Source of the DNA: Streptomyces coelicoflavus
Lineage (GTDB): Bacteria; Actinomycetota; Actinomycetes; Streptomycetales; Streptomycetaceae
Assembly (NCBI RefSeq): GCF_003112555.1
Contig: NZ_BEWB01000005.1
Coordinates: 310,001 to 374,000 of the forward strand
Direction: 5' to 3'
Length of the DNA: 64,000 bases
Shown here: positions 41,290 to 49,719 of the stretch, piece after piece
Numbering within the stretch: position 1 is the stretch's first letter
How the letters are laid out: every line of letters begins with the position of its first letter
Notes under the pieces: generated by a model
The model's input: only the letters and a program-made list of their open reading frames with translations
The model's database searches: none
What the model was told of the DNA's origin: nothing
Program-made: the position numbers and the translations under genes

Positions 41290-42531
41290 TCACCGGGTCC
41301 GGCTCCCGGCCCGTGGCCGTACACCCACGCCGGGGGGCGGTACCCCGGGCACCGGCTCCTCGGCGAAGGGGCGGGCCGTGGCCAGTCCCGCGAGGAGACC
41401 CGCGCCCAGCGGCACCGCGGTGAAGCTCAGCGCGTTGCCGACGGCGGCGATCGCCGCGAGCCCGGTGAGGGACACGCCCGCGGTGAGGACGACCGGGGTC
41501 GGGCGCGGCGAGCGCCACAGCGCGTACAGCACCCAGCCGAAGGCCGCGGCCAGCAGCACCACCCCCACGACCCCCTCCTCGGCCGCCTGCTGCCACACCG
41601 CCGAGTGCGGCCGCCCGTCCGGCGACGGTGCCTGGGCGGCCGTGGGGCTCAGTGCGCCGAACCGGCCCGGTCCGACACCGAGGGCCACGTCCCCCCGCAG
41701 CAGGTCCAGCGCGTCGGCCCACAGCCGGACACGACGGGAGGTCAGCTGACCCTCCAGGATCGCGGCAAGCCCGTCCGGCAGCAGGCCGCCCGGAACCGCC
41801 CAGGTCAGGCCGGTCACCGCCGCCGCGCCGAGCCCCAGCCCGGCGATCGCCGCGCCGCGGCGGCGTACCCGGCCGGCGGCGAGCGAGCACAGCAGCACGG
41901 CCACACACGCGACGCAGCCCACCACCGAGCCCAGTACCGCGGCGGTCACCGCGATCCCGGCGGCCAGCAGCCGTGCCGCCGTGCGCACGGCCGCAACCCC
42001 GCCGGCCCACGCCCCGCAGCACGCGGCGCCCGCCGACAGGGCGAGCAGGGCGGCGGTCGCCCCGGCGTGCCCGGGCGGCGCCGTGATCGCCGGTCCCGGC
42101 GCGAGATGCGGGACGGCCACCGTGAGGGCGACCCCGGCCAGCGCCGCGGCACACGGCGCGGCGACCGGCAGCAGTGCCCCGCCGATCCGCCCCGCGGCGT
42201 AACCCGCGGCCACGGCCAGCACCGCGAGCAGCACGCCCTCCGGGCGCCCGTCGCGCGCGGCCGCCGTGATCAGTGACCAGGAGGCGCAGGCGGCGAGGAT
42301 CGCCGTCCCCGCCGTGTCCACGCCCCCGCGTCCCCCGCCGTCGGCGGCCTTGCCGGCCGCGGACGCCGTCCGCCTCGAACCCACCGTGTCCCCCGCCCCC
42401 GTCGCCCCCGACCTGACGGGCCCCCGCCGCCCGGCGCATCGGGCCGGCGACCGGGGCTCGGCCACACCGTAACGGCCGGTCGGCGGATTGTGGACCGGGT
42501 CGGCGCCCGGTTGTGGCGAAACGTGCGGCAC
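41290..42531 (-). CDS. O-antigen-ligase-like polytopic membrane protein
   Basis: A protein of up to 413 residues with about ten membrane helices. The large external loop has the Wzy/WaaL pattern: RRVRLWADALDLLRGDVALGVGPGRFGAL and PHSAVWQQAAEEGVVGVVLL. Such proteins polymerise or ligate lipid-linked glycans at the membrane. The first 70 residues are Arg/Gly-rich without a helix, so the true start may be later than 42531. The gene diverges from lnt. A target glycan is not evident. Confidence 0.72.
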   Translation of the reverse strand: MPHVSPQPGADPVHNPPTGRYGVAEPRSPARCAGRRGPVRSGATGAGDTVGSRRTASAAGKAADGGGRGGVDTAGTAILAACASWSLITAAARDGRPEGVLLAVLAVAAGYAAGRIGGALLPVAAPCAAALAGVALTVAVPHLAPGPAITAPPGHAGATAALLALSAGAACCGAWAGGVAAVRTAARLLAAGIAVTAAVLGSVVGCVACVAVLLCSLAAGRVRRRGAAIAGLGLGAAAVTGLTWAVPGGLLPDGLAAILEGQLTSRRVRLWADALDLLRGDVALGVGPGRFGALSPTAAQAPSPDGRPHSAVWQQAAEEGVVGVVLLAAAFGWVLYALWRSPRPTPVVLTAGVSLTGLAAIAAVGNALSFTAVPLGAGLLAGLATARPFAEEPVPGVPPPGVGVRPRAGSRTR

Positions 42532-42605
42532 GGGTCGCCCGAGCCCCTCCGACGTCCGCGGACCGTCCTGTCCGCCGCCAGGTCACCCGCCGTACACTCC
42601 GGGGG

Positions 42606-44219
42606 GTGACAGCCACCGCAACCTCCGTCGGCGAGTCGGACCGTACGCAGCCGCAGACCACGACCGGCTCCCGGGCCGTCGCGCGGCTCAGGCGCCTCGT
42701 CCCGGCCGCCGCCGCGGCGCTCTCCGGAGTGCTCCTGTACGTCAGCTTCCCGCCGCGCACCCTGTGGTGGCTCGCGCTGCCCGCCTTCGCCGTCCTCGGC
42801 CAGGTCCTGCGCGGCCGCGGCTGGAAGGCCGGACTCGGCCTCGGCTATCTCTTCGGCCTCGGCTTCCTGCTGCCGCTGCTGGTGTGGACCGGCGTGGAGG
42901 TCGGACCCGGCCCCTGGCTCGCCCTGGCCGCGATCGAGGCGCTCTTCGTGGCGGCCGTCGGCGCGGGCGTCGCCGCGGTGTCCAGGCTGCCGGGATGGCC
43001 GGTGTGGGCGGCGGCGCTGTGGACCGCGGGGGAGGCGGCACGCGCGCGCGTGCCCTTCGAGGGCTTCCCCTGGGGGAAGATCGCGTTCGGGCAGGCGGAC
43101 GGTGTGTTCCTGCCGCTCGCGGCCGTCGGCGGCACACCGGTTCTCGGCTTCGCGGTCGTCCTGTGCGGCTTCGGTCTCTGCGAGGCCGTGCGCCTGGCCC
43201 TCCGGGCCCGCCGCGGCGACGAGGTACGACGCGGTGCCGCGGCGGTGGCACTGCTCGGCGTGGCGGTACCCGTCGTGGGCGCGGTGGCCGCACGGCCGCT
43301 GGTCAGCGACGAGGCGGAGGACGGCACCGCGACCGTCGCCGTGGTCCAGGGCAACGTGCCGCGCGCGGGCCTCGACTTCAACTCCCAGCGACGCGCCGTA
43401 CTCGACTACCACGCGCGCGAGACGCAGCGTCTGGCCGCCGACGTCAAGGCCGGCAAGGTGGCACGCCCCGACTTCGTGCTCTGGCCGGAGAACTCCTCGG
43501 ACATCGACCCGTTCGCCAACGCCGACGCCCGCCTCGTCATCGACCGGGCGGCCAAGGCGATCGGTGCGCCCATCTCGGTCGGCGGCGTCGTGGACCGCGA
43601 CGGCAAGCTGCTCAACGAGCAGATCCTGTGGGACCCGGACAAGGGCCCCGTCGACACCTACGACAAGCGGCAGATCCAGCCGTTCGGCGAGTACCTGCCG
43701 CTGCGCTCGCTCATCGGGGCGATCAACGACGACTGGACCGCCATGGTCAGCCGGGACTTCAGCCGGGGCACCGAGCCCGGCGTGTTCACCATGGCCGGCA
43801 CCAAGGTAGGCCTGGTGACCTGCTACGAGGCGGCCTTCGACTGGGCCGTGCGCTCCGAGGTCACCGACGGCGCCCAGATGATCTCGGTGCCCAGCAACAA
43901 CGCGACCTTCGACCGCAGCGAGATGACCTACCAGCAGCTCGCCATGTCCCGGGTCCGCGCGGTCGAGCACAGCCGGACCGTCACCGTCCCGGTGACCAGC
44001 GGCGTCAGCGCGATCATCATGCCGGACGGCAGGATCACCCAGAAGACCGGCATGTTCGTGGCCGACTCCCTGGTCCAGGAGGTGCCCCTGCGCTCCTCCG
44101 AGACGCCCGCCACCCGGCTCGGCATCGCACCCGAGATCGCCCTGGTGCTGGTCGCCGCCGGCGGAGTCGGCTGGGCCGTCGGTGCCGGTGTGCGCGGTCG
44201 GCGCGCCCGCGACGTGTAG
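42606..44219 (+). CDS. lnt: Apolipoprotein N-acyltransferase
   Basis: A 537-residue membrane enzyme that adds the third acyl chain to the N-terminal Cys of lipoproteins. Several helices (about residues 35-240) lead to a nitrilase-like domain. The catalytic triad is visible as Glu in LWPENSS, Lys in YDKRQIQPFGEYLP and Cys in LVTCYEAAF. A last helix lies near the C-terminus. The GTG at 42606 is placed directly after a run of G, and the family N-terminus begins near it. Streptomyces usually have two Lnt paralogues; which one this is cannot be decided here. Confidence 0.9.
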   Translation: MTATATSVGESDRTQPQTTTGSRAVARLRRLVPAAAAALSGVLLYVSFPPRTLWWLALPAFAVLGQVLRGRGWKAGLGLGYLFGLGFLLPLLVWTGVEVGPGPWLALAAIEALFVAAVGAGVAAVSRLPGWPVWAAALWTAGEAARARVPFEGFPWGKIAFGQADGVFLPLAAVGGTPVLGFAVVLCGFGLCEAVRLALRARRGDEVRRGAAAVALLGVAVPVVGAVAARPLVSDEAEDGTATVAVVQGNVPRAGLDFNSQRRAVLDYHARETQRLAADVKAGKVARPDFVLWPENSSDIDPFANADARLVIDRAAKAIGAPISVGGVVDRDGKLLNEQILWDPDKGPVDTYDKRQIQPFGEYLPLRSLIGAINDDWTAMVSRDFSRGTEPGVFTMAGTKVGLVTCYEAAFDWAVRSEVTDGAQMISVPSNNATFDRSEMTYQQLAMSRVRAVEHSRTVTVPVTSGVSAIIMPDGRITQKTGMFVADSLVQEVPLRSSETPATRLGIAPEIALVLVAAGGVGWAVGAGVRGRRARDV

Positions 44220-44287
44220 CCGTACGCCCGTCGCACGCCCCGTGACGTCGTCCGGAGCGGCCCGGCGGGCCGGTTAGGGTCGGGCAC

Positions 44288-44767
44288 ATGGCTACTCCCG
44301 AATTCATCACCGACCTGCGCGCCTCGGCCGGACACCAGCTCCTGTGGCTCCCCGGAGTCACCGCCGTCGTCTTCGACGACGAGGGCAGAGTGCTGCTCGG
44401 CCGGCGGTCGGACAACGGGCGCTGGTCGCTGATCGGAGGCATCCCGGAGCCGGGGGAGCAGCCCGCCGCCTGCGCCGTGCGCGAGGTCGAGGAGGAGACC
44501 GCCGTCCAGTGCGCCGTGGAGCGGCTGGTCCTCGTACAGGCGATGAAGCCGGTCACCTACGACAACGGCGACGTCTGCCAGTTCATGGACATCACCTTCC
44601 GCTGCCGGGCCGTGGGCGGCGAGGCACGGGTCAACGACGACGAGTCGCTGGAGGTCGGCTGGTTCGCGGTGGACGCCCTGCCGGACATCAAGGAGTTCGG
44701 GCACACCAGGATCAAGCAGGCCCTGTCCGACGCACCCACCTGGTTCGACCCCACCGGTTCCTCCTGA
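44288..44767 (+). CDS. Nudix hydrolase
   Basis: A 159-residue pyrophosphohydrolase. The Nudix box runs from GIPEPGEQPAACAVREVEEETAV, matching the consensus except that the near-terminal Gly is Ala. The flanking WSLIGG and the C-terminal VGWFAVDALPDIKE are usual for the family. A nucleoside diphosphate derivative is the likely substrate. It follows lnt by 68 bp. Confidence 0.9.
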   Translation: MATPEFITDLRASAGHQLLWLPGVTAVVFDDEGRVLLGRRSDNGRWSLIGGIPEPGEQPAACAVREVEEETAVQCAVERLVLVQAMKPVTYDNGDVCQFMDITFRCRAVGGEARVNDDESLEVGWFAVDALPDIKEFGHTRIKQALSDAPTWFDPTGSS

Positions 44768-44768
44768 A

Positions 44769-44805
44769 GCACGGGGTGCGCCCATGTGGGGGCGTCACCC
44801 CGTGC
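44769..44805. terminator. Bidirectional terminator between nudix and alpha-galactosidase genes
   Basis: GCACGGGGTG (44769-44778) pairs exactly with CACCCCGTGC (44796-44805), with a further CGCCC/GGGCG pairing inside. It lies between two convergent stops. Confidence 0.75.
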
Positions 44806-44812
44806 CGGTGGC

Positions 44813-46867
44813 TCAGGCGCAGGTGACCCGCAGGTCCGCCCAGTCCGCGTGGTCGTAGTCCATGCCGTCCCCGGCGTCCGTGACCACCAGGCGGACGACG
44901 TCCGCCCCGGAGACGTCGGCGGAGAGGGCGCGGGCCGCGTCGGCGTGGGTCACCGTGCCCGTCGACGCGGCCCGGGTGCCGTCGGCCCAGACCTCGAAGA
45001 CCACGCTGCCCCTGTCGCCGGACTCGTCGTCCACGCCGGCCCGCGCGGTCACCGTGGTGCACGCGCCGCCGAGGTAGTACTCGACGCTGCTGGGCGCGTG
45101 GACGCCGAGGCCCTTGGAGAAGGTGGCGCCGCCGATGGTGATCGGCCCGCCGTCGCCGGCGCCGCTCTCGCCCACGCTGCGGTCCCGCTCGACGGGGCCC
45201 CAGCCGTTCGACGCGCTGAGCGGATCGGCGTCCGACAGGGCGGACTCGCCCGCGGGCAGCGGCACGCCGACGCGCACCGTGACGGGTGCCGTGGAAGTGA
45301 GCCAGGTGCCGGAACGGGCGCGGTGCTCGACCGTGAGGGTCAGGTCCCGGTCGCCCGCGGAGGTGCCCGCGGGAACCGTGACGTCCCAGTCCGTCGCCAG
45401 GGTTCCGCCGGGCTTCAGGGCGCGCGCCGACGTGGCGGACCTCGGAGTGATGCGCCAGCCCTCGGGGCCGGTCAGGGCGACCCTCACCGAGTGGGCCGCG
45501 GTGCCGCCCAGGTCGGTGACCTCGGAGGTGATCCGCTCGGTCCGTCCGGCCTCGGTCACCGCGCCGCCGTCGGCGGCCACGTCCAGGGCGGGCGGGTGCT
45601 GGGCCCACTTCCGGTCGGCCTCCACCCGCAGCAGCACGGTGCCGTGCGCGGGCACCGTCGCGGCGATCGTGCCCGTTGTGTTGGTGTCACTGTGCTTCCA
45701 CAGGTCACGCATGGTGTAGCCGCGCGCCTTCGGCAGGCCGACGGCCTTCGTGGTCGTCTCGATCCGCTGCGCGCGGGAGCTCTCGTTGAACAGCGCGACC
45801 GCCCGGCTGCCGTCCGCCATCTCCTTGGACACGACCCACCGGCCGTCCCGGGAGGAGACGACCTCGCCCTGCTTGCCCAGCGGGTCCTGGTCGACGGCGA
45901 TGACCTCGTCGTTGGTGAGGATCTCGAAGGCCGACTCGGGTGCCGTGCGCAGGTCGGTGCCGATCAGCAGCGGGGCGGCCATGATCGACCACATGGAGAA
46001 GTGCGTGCGGTACTCGGTGTCCGTCATGCCGCCGTTGCCGACCTCCAGCATGTCGGGGTCGTTCCATCCGCCGGGGCGCGCGTACGGGGCGAGTGCGAGG
46101 TTGGCCTTCATGATCGACGACATCGAGCTCCACGAGTCGCTGATGTCCCCGGTGGTGCGCCAGAGCTGGCCCAGGTCGCCGGCCCACTCCCAGGGCTTGT
46201 TCTGACCCCACTCGCAGATGCTGTAGACGATCGGCCGGCCGGTCGCCGCCAGCGCGTCGCGCATGGTGGTGTAACGCTGTTTCGCGTCGACACCCTGGTT
46301 GTTGCAGTTGTCGTACTTCAGGTAGTCGACACCCCAGTCGGCGAACTGCCGGGCGTCGCTGTACTCGTGCCCCAGTGCGCCGGGGAATCCGATGCTGCTG
46401 CACGTCTTGGTGCCCGCGCTGGTGTAGATGCCGAACTTCAGGCCCTTGGAGTGGACGTAGTCGGCGACGGCCTTGATGCCGTTGGGGAAGCGCTCGGGGT
46501 CGGGCACCAGCCGGCCGTCGGCGTCGCGCTCGGGCAGCGCCCAGCAGTCGTCGAGGTTGACGTACTCGTAGCCGGCGTCCTTCAGGCCGCGCTCGACGAA
46601 GAGGTCGGCGATGCCCTTGACCATCGACTCGTCGAACTCGTCACGGCAGTGGGTGGAGTTCCAGTTGTTGAAGCCCATCGGGGGTGTGAGGGCCAGCCCT
46701 TCGTGGCCGGACGCCGCCGGGGCCTGCGCCGGAGCCGGGGTCCGCGCCGCGGCCGGGGCGGCCTGCGCGCTCACCCCCAGTCCTCCGGCGGCGAGCAGCC
46801 CGGCGGTGATCGCGCCCAGGGCTCTGCGCCCGGTGACGCGCGGTACGCGCATGGGAAGGTGACGCAT
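44813..46867 (-). CDS. Secreted alpha-galactosidase, GH27 with NPCBM domain
   Basis: A 684-residue secreted enzyme that removes alpha-1,6-galactose from galactomannan or raffinose-type sugars. The signal peptide has a twin-arginine start (GRRALG) and ends near AQA (residue 36). The GH27 barrel begins at LALTPPMGFNNWN; the nucleophile is Asp186 in YLKYDNC and the acid/base is Asp241 in WRTTGDI. A NEW3-type beta domain (about 430-530) is followed by an NPCBM/CBM51 carbohydrate-binding domain (about 545-684), ending HADWADLRVTCA. GGAGG lies 9 nt before the ATG at 46867. Confidence 0.93.
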   Translation of the reverse strand: MRHLPMRVPRVTGRRALGAITAGLLAAGGLGVSAQAAPAAARTPAPAQAPAASGHEGLALTPPMGFNNWNSTHCRDEFDESMVKGIADLFVERGLKDAGYEYVNLDDCWALPERDADGRLVPDPERFPNGIKAVADYVHSKGLKFGIYTSAGTKTCSSIGFPGALGHEYSDARQFADWGVDYLKYDNCNNQGVDAKQRYTTMRDALAATGRPIVYSICEWGQNKPWEWAGDLGQLWRTTGDISDSWSSMSSIMKANLALAPYARPGGWNDPDMLEVGNGGMTDTEYRTHFSMWSIMAAPLLIGTDLRTAPESAFEILTNDEVIAVDQDPLGKQGEVVSSRDGRWVVSKEMADGSRAVALFNESSRAQRIETTTKAVGLPKARGYTMRDLWKHSDTNTTGTIAATVPAHGTVLLRVEADRKWAQHPPALDVAADGGAVTEAGRTERITSEVTDLGGTAAHSVRVALTGPEGWRITPRSATSARALKPGGTLATDWDVTVPAGTSAGDRDLTLTVEHRARSGTWLTSTAPVTVRVGVPLPAGESALSDADPLSASNGWGPVERDRSVGESGAGDGGPITIGGATFSKGLGVHAPSSVEYYLGGACTTVTARAGVDDESGDRGSVVFEVWADGTRAASTGTVTHADAARALSADVSGADVVRLVVTDAGDGMDYDHADWADLRVTCA

Positions 46868-47064
46868 CGTTACGTTCCTCCGCGGCTCGTCGGAAGCGGC
46901 GCGTGAAGGAAACACGCACCGTCAACGCGCGCTCACAGTAGGGGTGTTGAGGTCTGATGGAAAGAGGGAGTTCCTGGGGAGTTCTGTTCTCCGGCCGGCG
47001 GCGGTGACGGCGTGCCGGGTGCGGAGCACACAGGGCGCCCGGGCGGTGTGGTGCTGGGAGCGCG

Positions 47065-47982
47065 TCAGCCGGCCAGAGCCGCGGCCCGCCCGCGCAGGGC
47101 GTTCACCAGTGCCGCGGACGGCGGTGTGCCCCGGTCCGGCAGCGACACCAGGTTGACGCGCCGTACTTCCTCCGCGACGCCCGTGACGTCCACGAAGCGC
47201 ACACCGGGCGGGACGACGGGCAGCAGGGCCGGTGTGGCGGTGGTGATGCCCGCCCCGGCCGCGACCAGGTGCAGCTTGGTCAGCCAGTCGCGGGCGGTGT
47301 GGGCGATCCGGGGCCGGCCGGGCAGCCCGGGCCAGACACCGAGAAGCGGCTCACCCGCGCCGCCGGGACCGGCGATCCAGGGTTCGGCGGCGATGTCCTC
47401 CACGTCGGCCGTACCGCGGTCGGCGAATCGGCTGTCCGCCGGGACCGCCAGGGCCAGGCGCGTCTCCAGCAGCGGCTCGACGTGCAGCGGCGGGGCGTCC
47501 GTGTCGGGGGAGCGGTGCGGGGGACGGGAGGTCAGGAGCGCGAGGTCGAGGGTGCCGCTGCGCAGCGCGCGGACCAGCGCCGGAGTGCTCCCCTCCCGCG
47601 TCGTCACCCGCACGCGCGAGCCTTCCCGGCGCAGCGCGGTCAGCGCGTCGGCCACCATCACCGCGCCCGCAGCGGGGAAGTACCCCAGCCGGACCCGGCT
47701 CGTGGGGTCCTGGGCCCCGCGCAGTTCCCGGTCGGCCGCCTCCAGCGCGTCCAGGGCGGCGACGGCGTGGCGCAGCAGGGAGCGGCCCGCGCCGGTGGGC
47801 CGCACGCCGCCGGGGAAGCGGTCGAAGAGCCGGGCGCCCGTCGCCTGTTCCAGCGCGGCCACCTGCCGGGAGACCGCCGACTGCGTGTACCCGAGGCTGT
47901 GCGCGGCCGCCGTGAAGGTGCCCCGGTCCGCCACCTCGCGCAGCACCCGCAGTCCGACCAGCGTCACATCGGCCATGCCCAT
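47065..47982 (-). CDS. LysR-family transcriptional regulator
   Basis: A 305-residue LysR regulator. The HTH is GTFTAAAHSLGYTQSAVSRQVAALEQATGARLFDR, followed by the usual dimerisation helix and a two-lobe effector domain. It diverges from the tautomerase gene across a 71-bp gap with a dyad at 48006-48032, so it most likely controls that gene. Confidence 0.92.
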   Translation of the reverse strand: MGMADVTLVGLRVLREVADRGTFTAAAHSLGYTQSAVSRQVAALEQATGARLFDRFPGGVRPTGAGRSLLRHAVAALDALEAADRELRGAQDPTSRVRLGYFPAAGAVMVADALTALRREGSRVRVTTREGSTPALVRALRSGTLDLALLTSRPPHRSPDTDAPPLHVEPLLETRLALAVPADSRFADRGTADVEDIAAEPWIAGPGGAGEPLLGVWPGLPGRPRIAHTARDWLTKLHLVAAGAGITTATPALLPVVPPGVRFVDVTGVAEEVRRVNLVSLPDRGTPPSAALVNALRGRAAALAG

Positions 47983-48005
47983 GAGTCCACAGCATATCCA
48001 GCATG

Positions 48006-48032
48006 CCGGACATTCGCTGTCGGAATGGCCGG
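48006..48032. promoter_or_regulatory. Dyad between LysR and tautomerase genes
   Basis: CCGGACATTC (48006-48015) and GAATGGCCGG (48023-48032) are inverted at 9 of 10 positions, 7 bp apart. The site lies 22 bp before the tautomerase ATG. It fits a LysR operator. Confidence 0.6.
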
Positions 48033-48053
48033 CGGCCTCCTAGCGTCGGTGCC

Positions 48054-48503
48054 ATGCCTTTGATCAGCATCTCCCTGCGCAGGGGAACCACGCCCGAGTA
48101 CCGTCGTCTCGTCTCCGAGGCGCTCCACGAGTCCATGGTCGAGGTCCTGAAGATCCCGCGGGACGACCAGTTCCACGTCTTCCACGAGGTCACGGACGAC
48201 AACTTCGTCATGCAACCGGTGGTGTTCGGCATACCGCGCAGCCGTCGAACGCTGTTCATCCAGCTGTCCTTCAACGAGCGCAGCGCGGAGGAGAAGGCGG
48301 AACTCTTCCGGGCGATCGTCGACAACCTCCGGCTCACCGCCGGCGTTCCCGCGGAGGACGTCATGCTGATGGCCGTCGAGACGGCGCGGGAGAACTGGTG
48401 GGCCGCCGGCCGCGTCGTCGATCCCGCCACCGGCTACGACGCGCGCATGACCGACGTGCCCGGCGTGTCCCTGCCCGACGTCCGCGGCGACTCGGGCCGG
48501 TAG
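48054..48503 (+). CDS. Tautomerase-family protein
   Basis: A 149-residue member of the tautomerase superfamily with Pro after the initiator Met (MPLISISL). The core EALHESMVEVLKIPRDDQFHVFHEV matches the gene product at 19065-19466. TAGCGT at 48041-48046 resembles a -10 element only 8 bp before the ATG and no ribosome site is seen, so the mRNA may be leaderless. Probably controlled by the divergent LysR gene. The substrate is unknown. Confidence 0.88.
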   Translation: MPLISISLRRGTTPEYRRLVSEALHESMVEVLKIPRDDQFHVFHEVTDDNFVMQPVVFGIPRSRRTLFIQLSFNERSAEEKAELFRAIVDNLRLTAGVPAEDVMLMAVETARENWWAAGRVVDPATGYDARMTDVPGVSLPDVRGDSGR

Positions 48504-48519
48504 GCGGCCGCGGTCCTCC

Positions 48520-49569
48520 TCACCCGCCCGCGCCACCGGGCGCCTGCCGTGCCCCGCCCGGTGGCGCGGTGCTCTGCCGTACGACGAGGTGGGTCGCCAG
48601 CTCGATGCGCCGGCCCGCCCGGCCGGGGTCGTCCGGGCGGAAGAGCATGCGGGTGGCCTCCTCGGCCATGTGCCGCAGCGGCTGGTGGACGGTGGTCAGC
48701 GGCGGGCTGGACCACTGGGCCAGCGGCACGTCGTCGTAGCCGACGACCGAGAGGTCCTGAGGGACCCTCAGGCCCGTGACCCGGGCCGCCTCCAGCACGC
48801 CCAGCGCCTGGAGGTCGCTGCCCGCGAAGATCGCCGTCGGCCGGCCGGGGCCCGCGAGCAGGGCCATGCCGTGCTCGAAGCCGCTCTCCACGCTGTAGTC
48901 GCCGTACCGGACCAGCGCCGGGTCGATCGGCAGGCCCGCCATCGTCATCGCCGACCGGTAGCCGTCGAGCCGGGCCAGTGAGCACAGCATGTCCTCGAAC
49001 CCGGTGATGATCGCGACGCGTTCGTGTCCGTGGTCGGTGAGGTGGCGGGTGGCCGCCAGCCCTCCGGCCCAGTTGGCGGAGCCGACGGACGGAACGTCGG
49101 GGTCGGGGTCGCCGGCCGGGTCGACGATGACGAAGGGGATGTTCCAGGCGCGCAGCCGCTGCTTGACCTCGGCGGGGAGCGAGGAGAAGACCAGCACGAC
49201 CCCCAGCGGCCTGCGCCTGAGCACGCCGTCGATCCAGTCCGGCGCGGGGGCGTGTCGGGTGCCGCTGCGGGTGAGCACGACCTCGGTCCGGTTGGCCTTG
49301 GCGACGTCCTCCACGCCCCGGACGAGCTCCATCGCCCACACGCTGTCCAGCTCGTGGAAGACGAGTTCGACCAGCGGCGAGCGCGGTCGGCCCGCGGCCC
49401 GGCGGCGGTAGCCGTGCATCTCGAGGAGTCGCTCCACCTTGGCCCGGGTGGTGCGGGAGACATCCGAACGACCGTTGAGGACCTTCGAAACTGTCGGCGG
49501 AGAGACCCCCGCCTCTTTCGCAACCTCGGCCAGGGTCACCCTGGCTCCCACCTCAACTTCATCGTGCAT
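48520..49569 (-). CDS. bxlR: LacI-family repressor of the xylobiose operon, BxlR-like
   Basis: A 349-residue LacI regulator. The HTH with hinge reads VTLAEVAKEAGVSPPTVSKVLNGRSDVS. The periplasmic-binding-protein-like domain ends in the C-terminal DNA-spacing region typical of sugar repressors (VVGYDDVPLAQWSSPPLTTVHQP). It diverges from a sugar-binding protein, two permeases and a GH3 enzyme. That order and the CGAA-N3-TTCG site upstream match the bxlR-bxlEFGA locus of other Streptomyces. The symbol rests on this match, not on a direct comparison. Confidence 0.82.
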   Translation of the reverse strand: MHDEVEVGARVTLAEVAKEAGVSPPTVSKVLNGRSDVSRTTRAKVERLLEMHGYRRRAAGRPRSPLVELVFHELDSVWAMELVRGVEDVAKANRTEVVLTRSGTRHAPAPDWIDGVLRRRPLGVVLVFSSLPAEVKQRLRAWNIPFVIVDPAGDPDPDVPSVGSANWAGGLAATRHLTDHGHERVAIITGFEDMLCSLARLDGYRSAMTMAGLPIDPALVRYGDYSVESGFEHGMALLAGPGRPTAIFAGSDLQALGVLEAARVTGLRVPQDLSVVGYDDVPLAQWSSPPLTTVHQPLRHMAEEATRMLFRPDDPGRAGRRIELATHLVVRQSTAPPGGARQAPGGAGG

Positions 49570-49604
49570 GCACGCAGGATAGGCCATGGGGTCGACCATG
49601 CGAT

Positions 49605-49617
49605 CGATAACGTTTTG
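49605..49617. promoter_or_regulatory. Possible second LacI-type site near bxlR
   Basis: GATAACGTTTTG has a central AACGTT and partial dyad symmetry, 36-48 bp upstream of the bxlR ATG. It may mediate autoregulation. Confidence 0.35.
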
Positions 49618-49637
49618 AGTCGGCAGGCGCACGGCCA

Positions 49638-49665
49638 TTGACCCGAAATCCCCTCTCACTTTACT
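49638..49665 (+). promoter_or_regulatory. bxlE promoter
   Basis: TTGACC (49638-49643) and TTTACT (49660-49665) are 16 bp apart. They give a leader of about 45 nt, in which the operator repeats lie. Confidence 0.6.
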
Positions 49666-49682
49666 GTCCGACCAGCATGGAC

Positions 49683-49712
49683 TTTCGGTGATGGTGCCGA
49701 AACTTTCGAAAG
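49683..49712. promoter_or_regulatory. Nested BxlR-like operators over the bxlE leader
   Basis: Three overlapping dyads are present: TTTCGG (49683-49688) with CCGAAA (49697-49702); CGAAACTTTCG (49698-49708), which is CGAA-N3-TTCG; and CTTTCGAAAG (49703-49712). The last overlaps the ribosome site AAAGG of bxlE. Occupation would block elongation and translation start. Confidence 0.7.
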
Positions 49713-49719
49713 GCGAACG

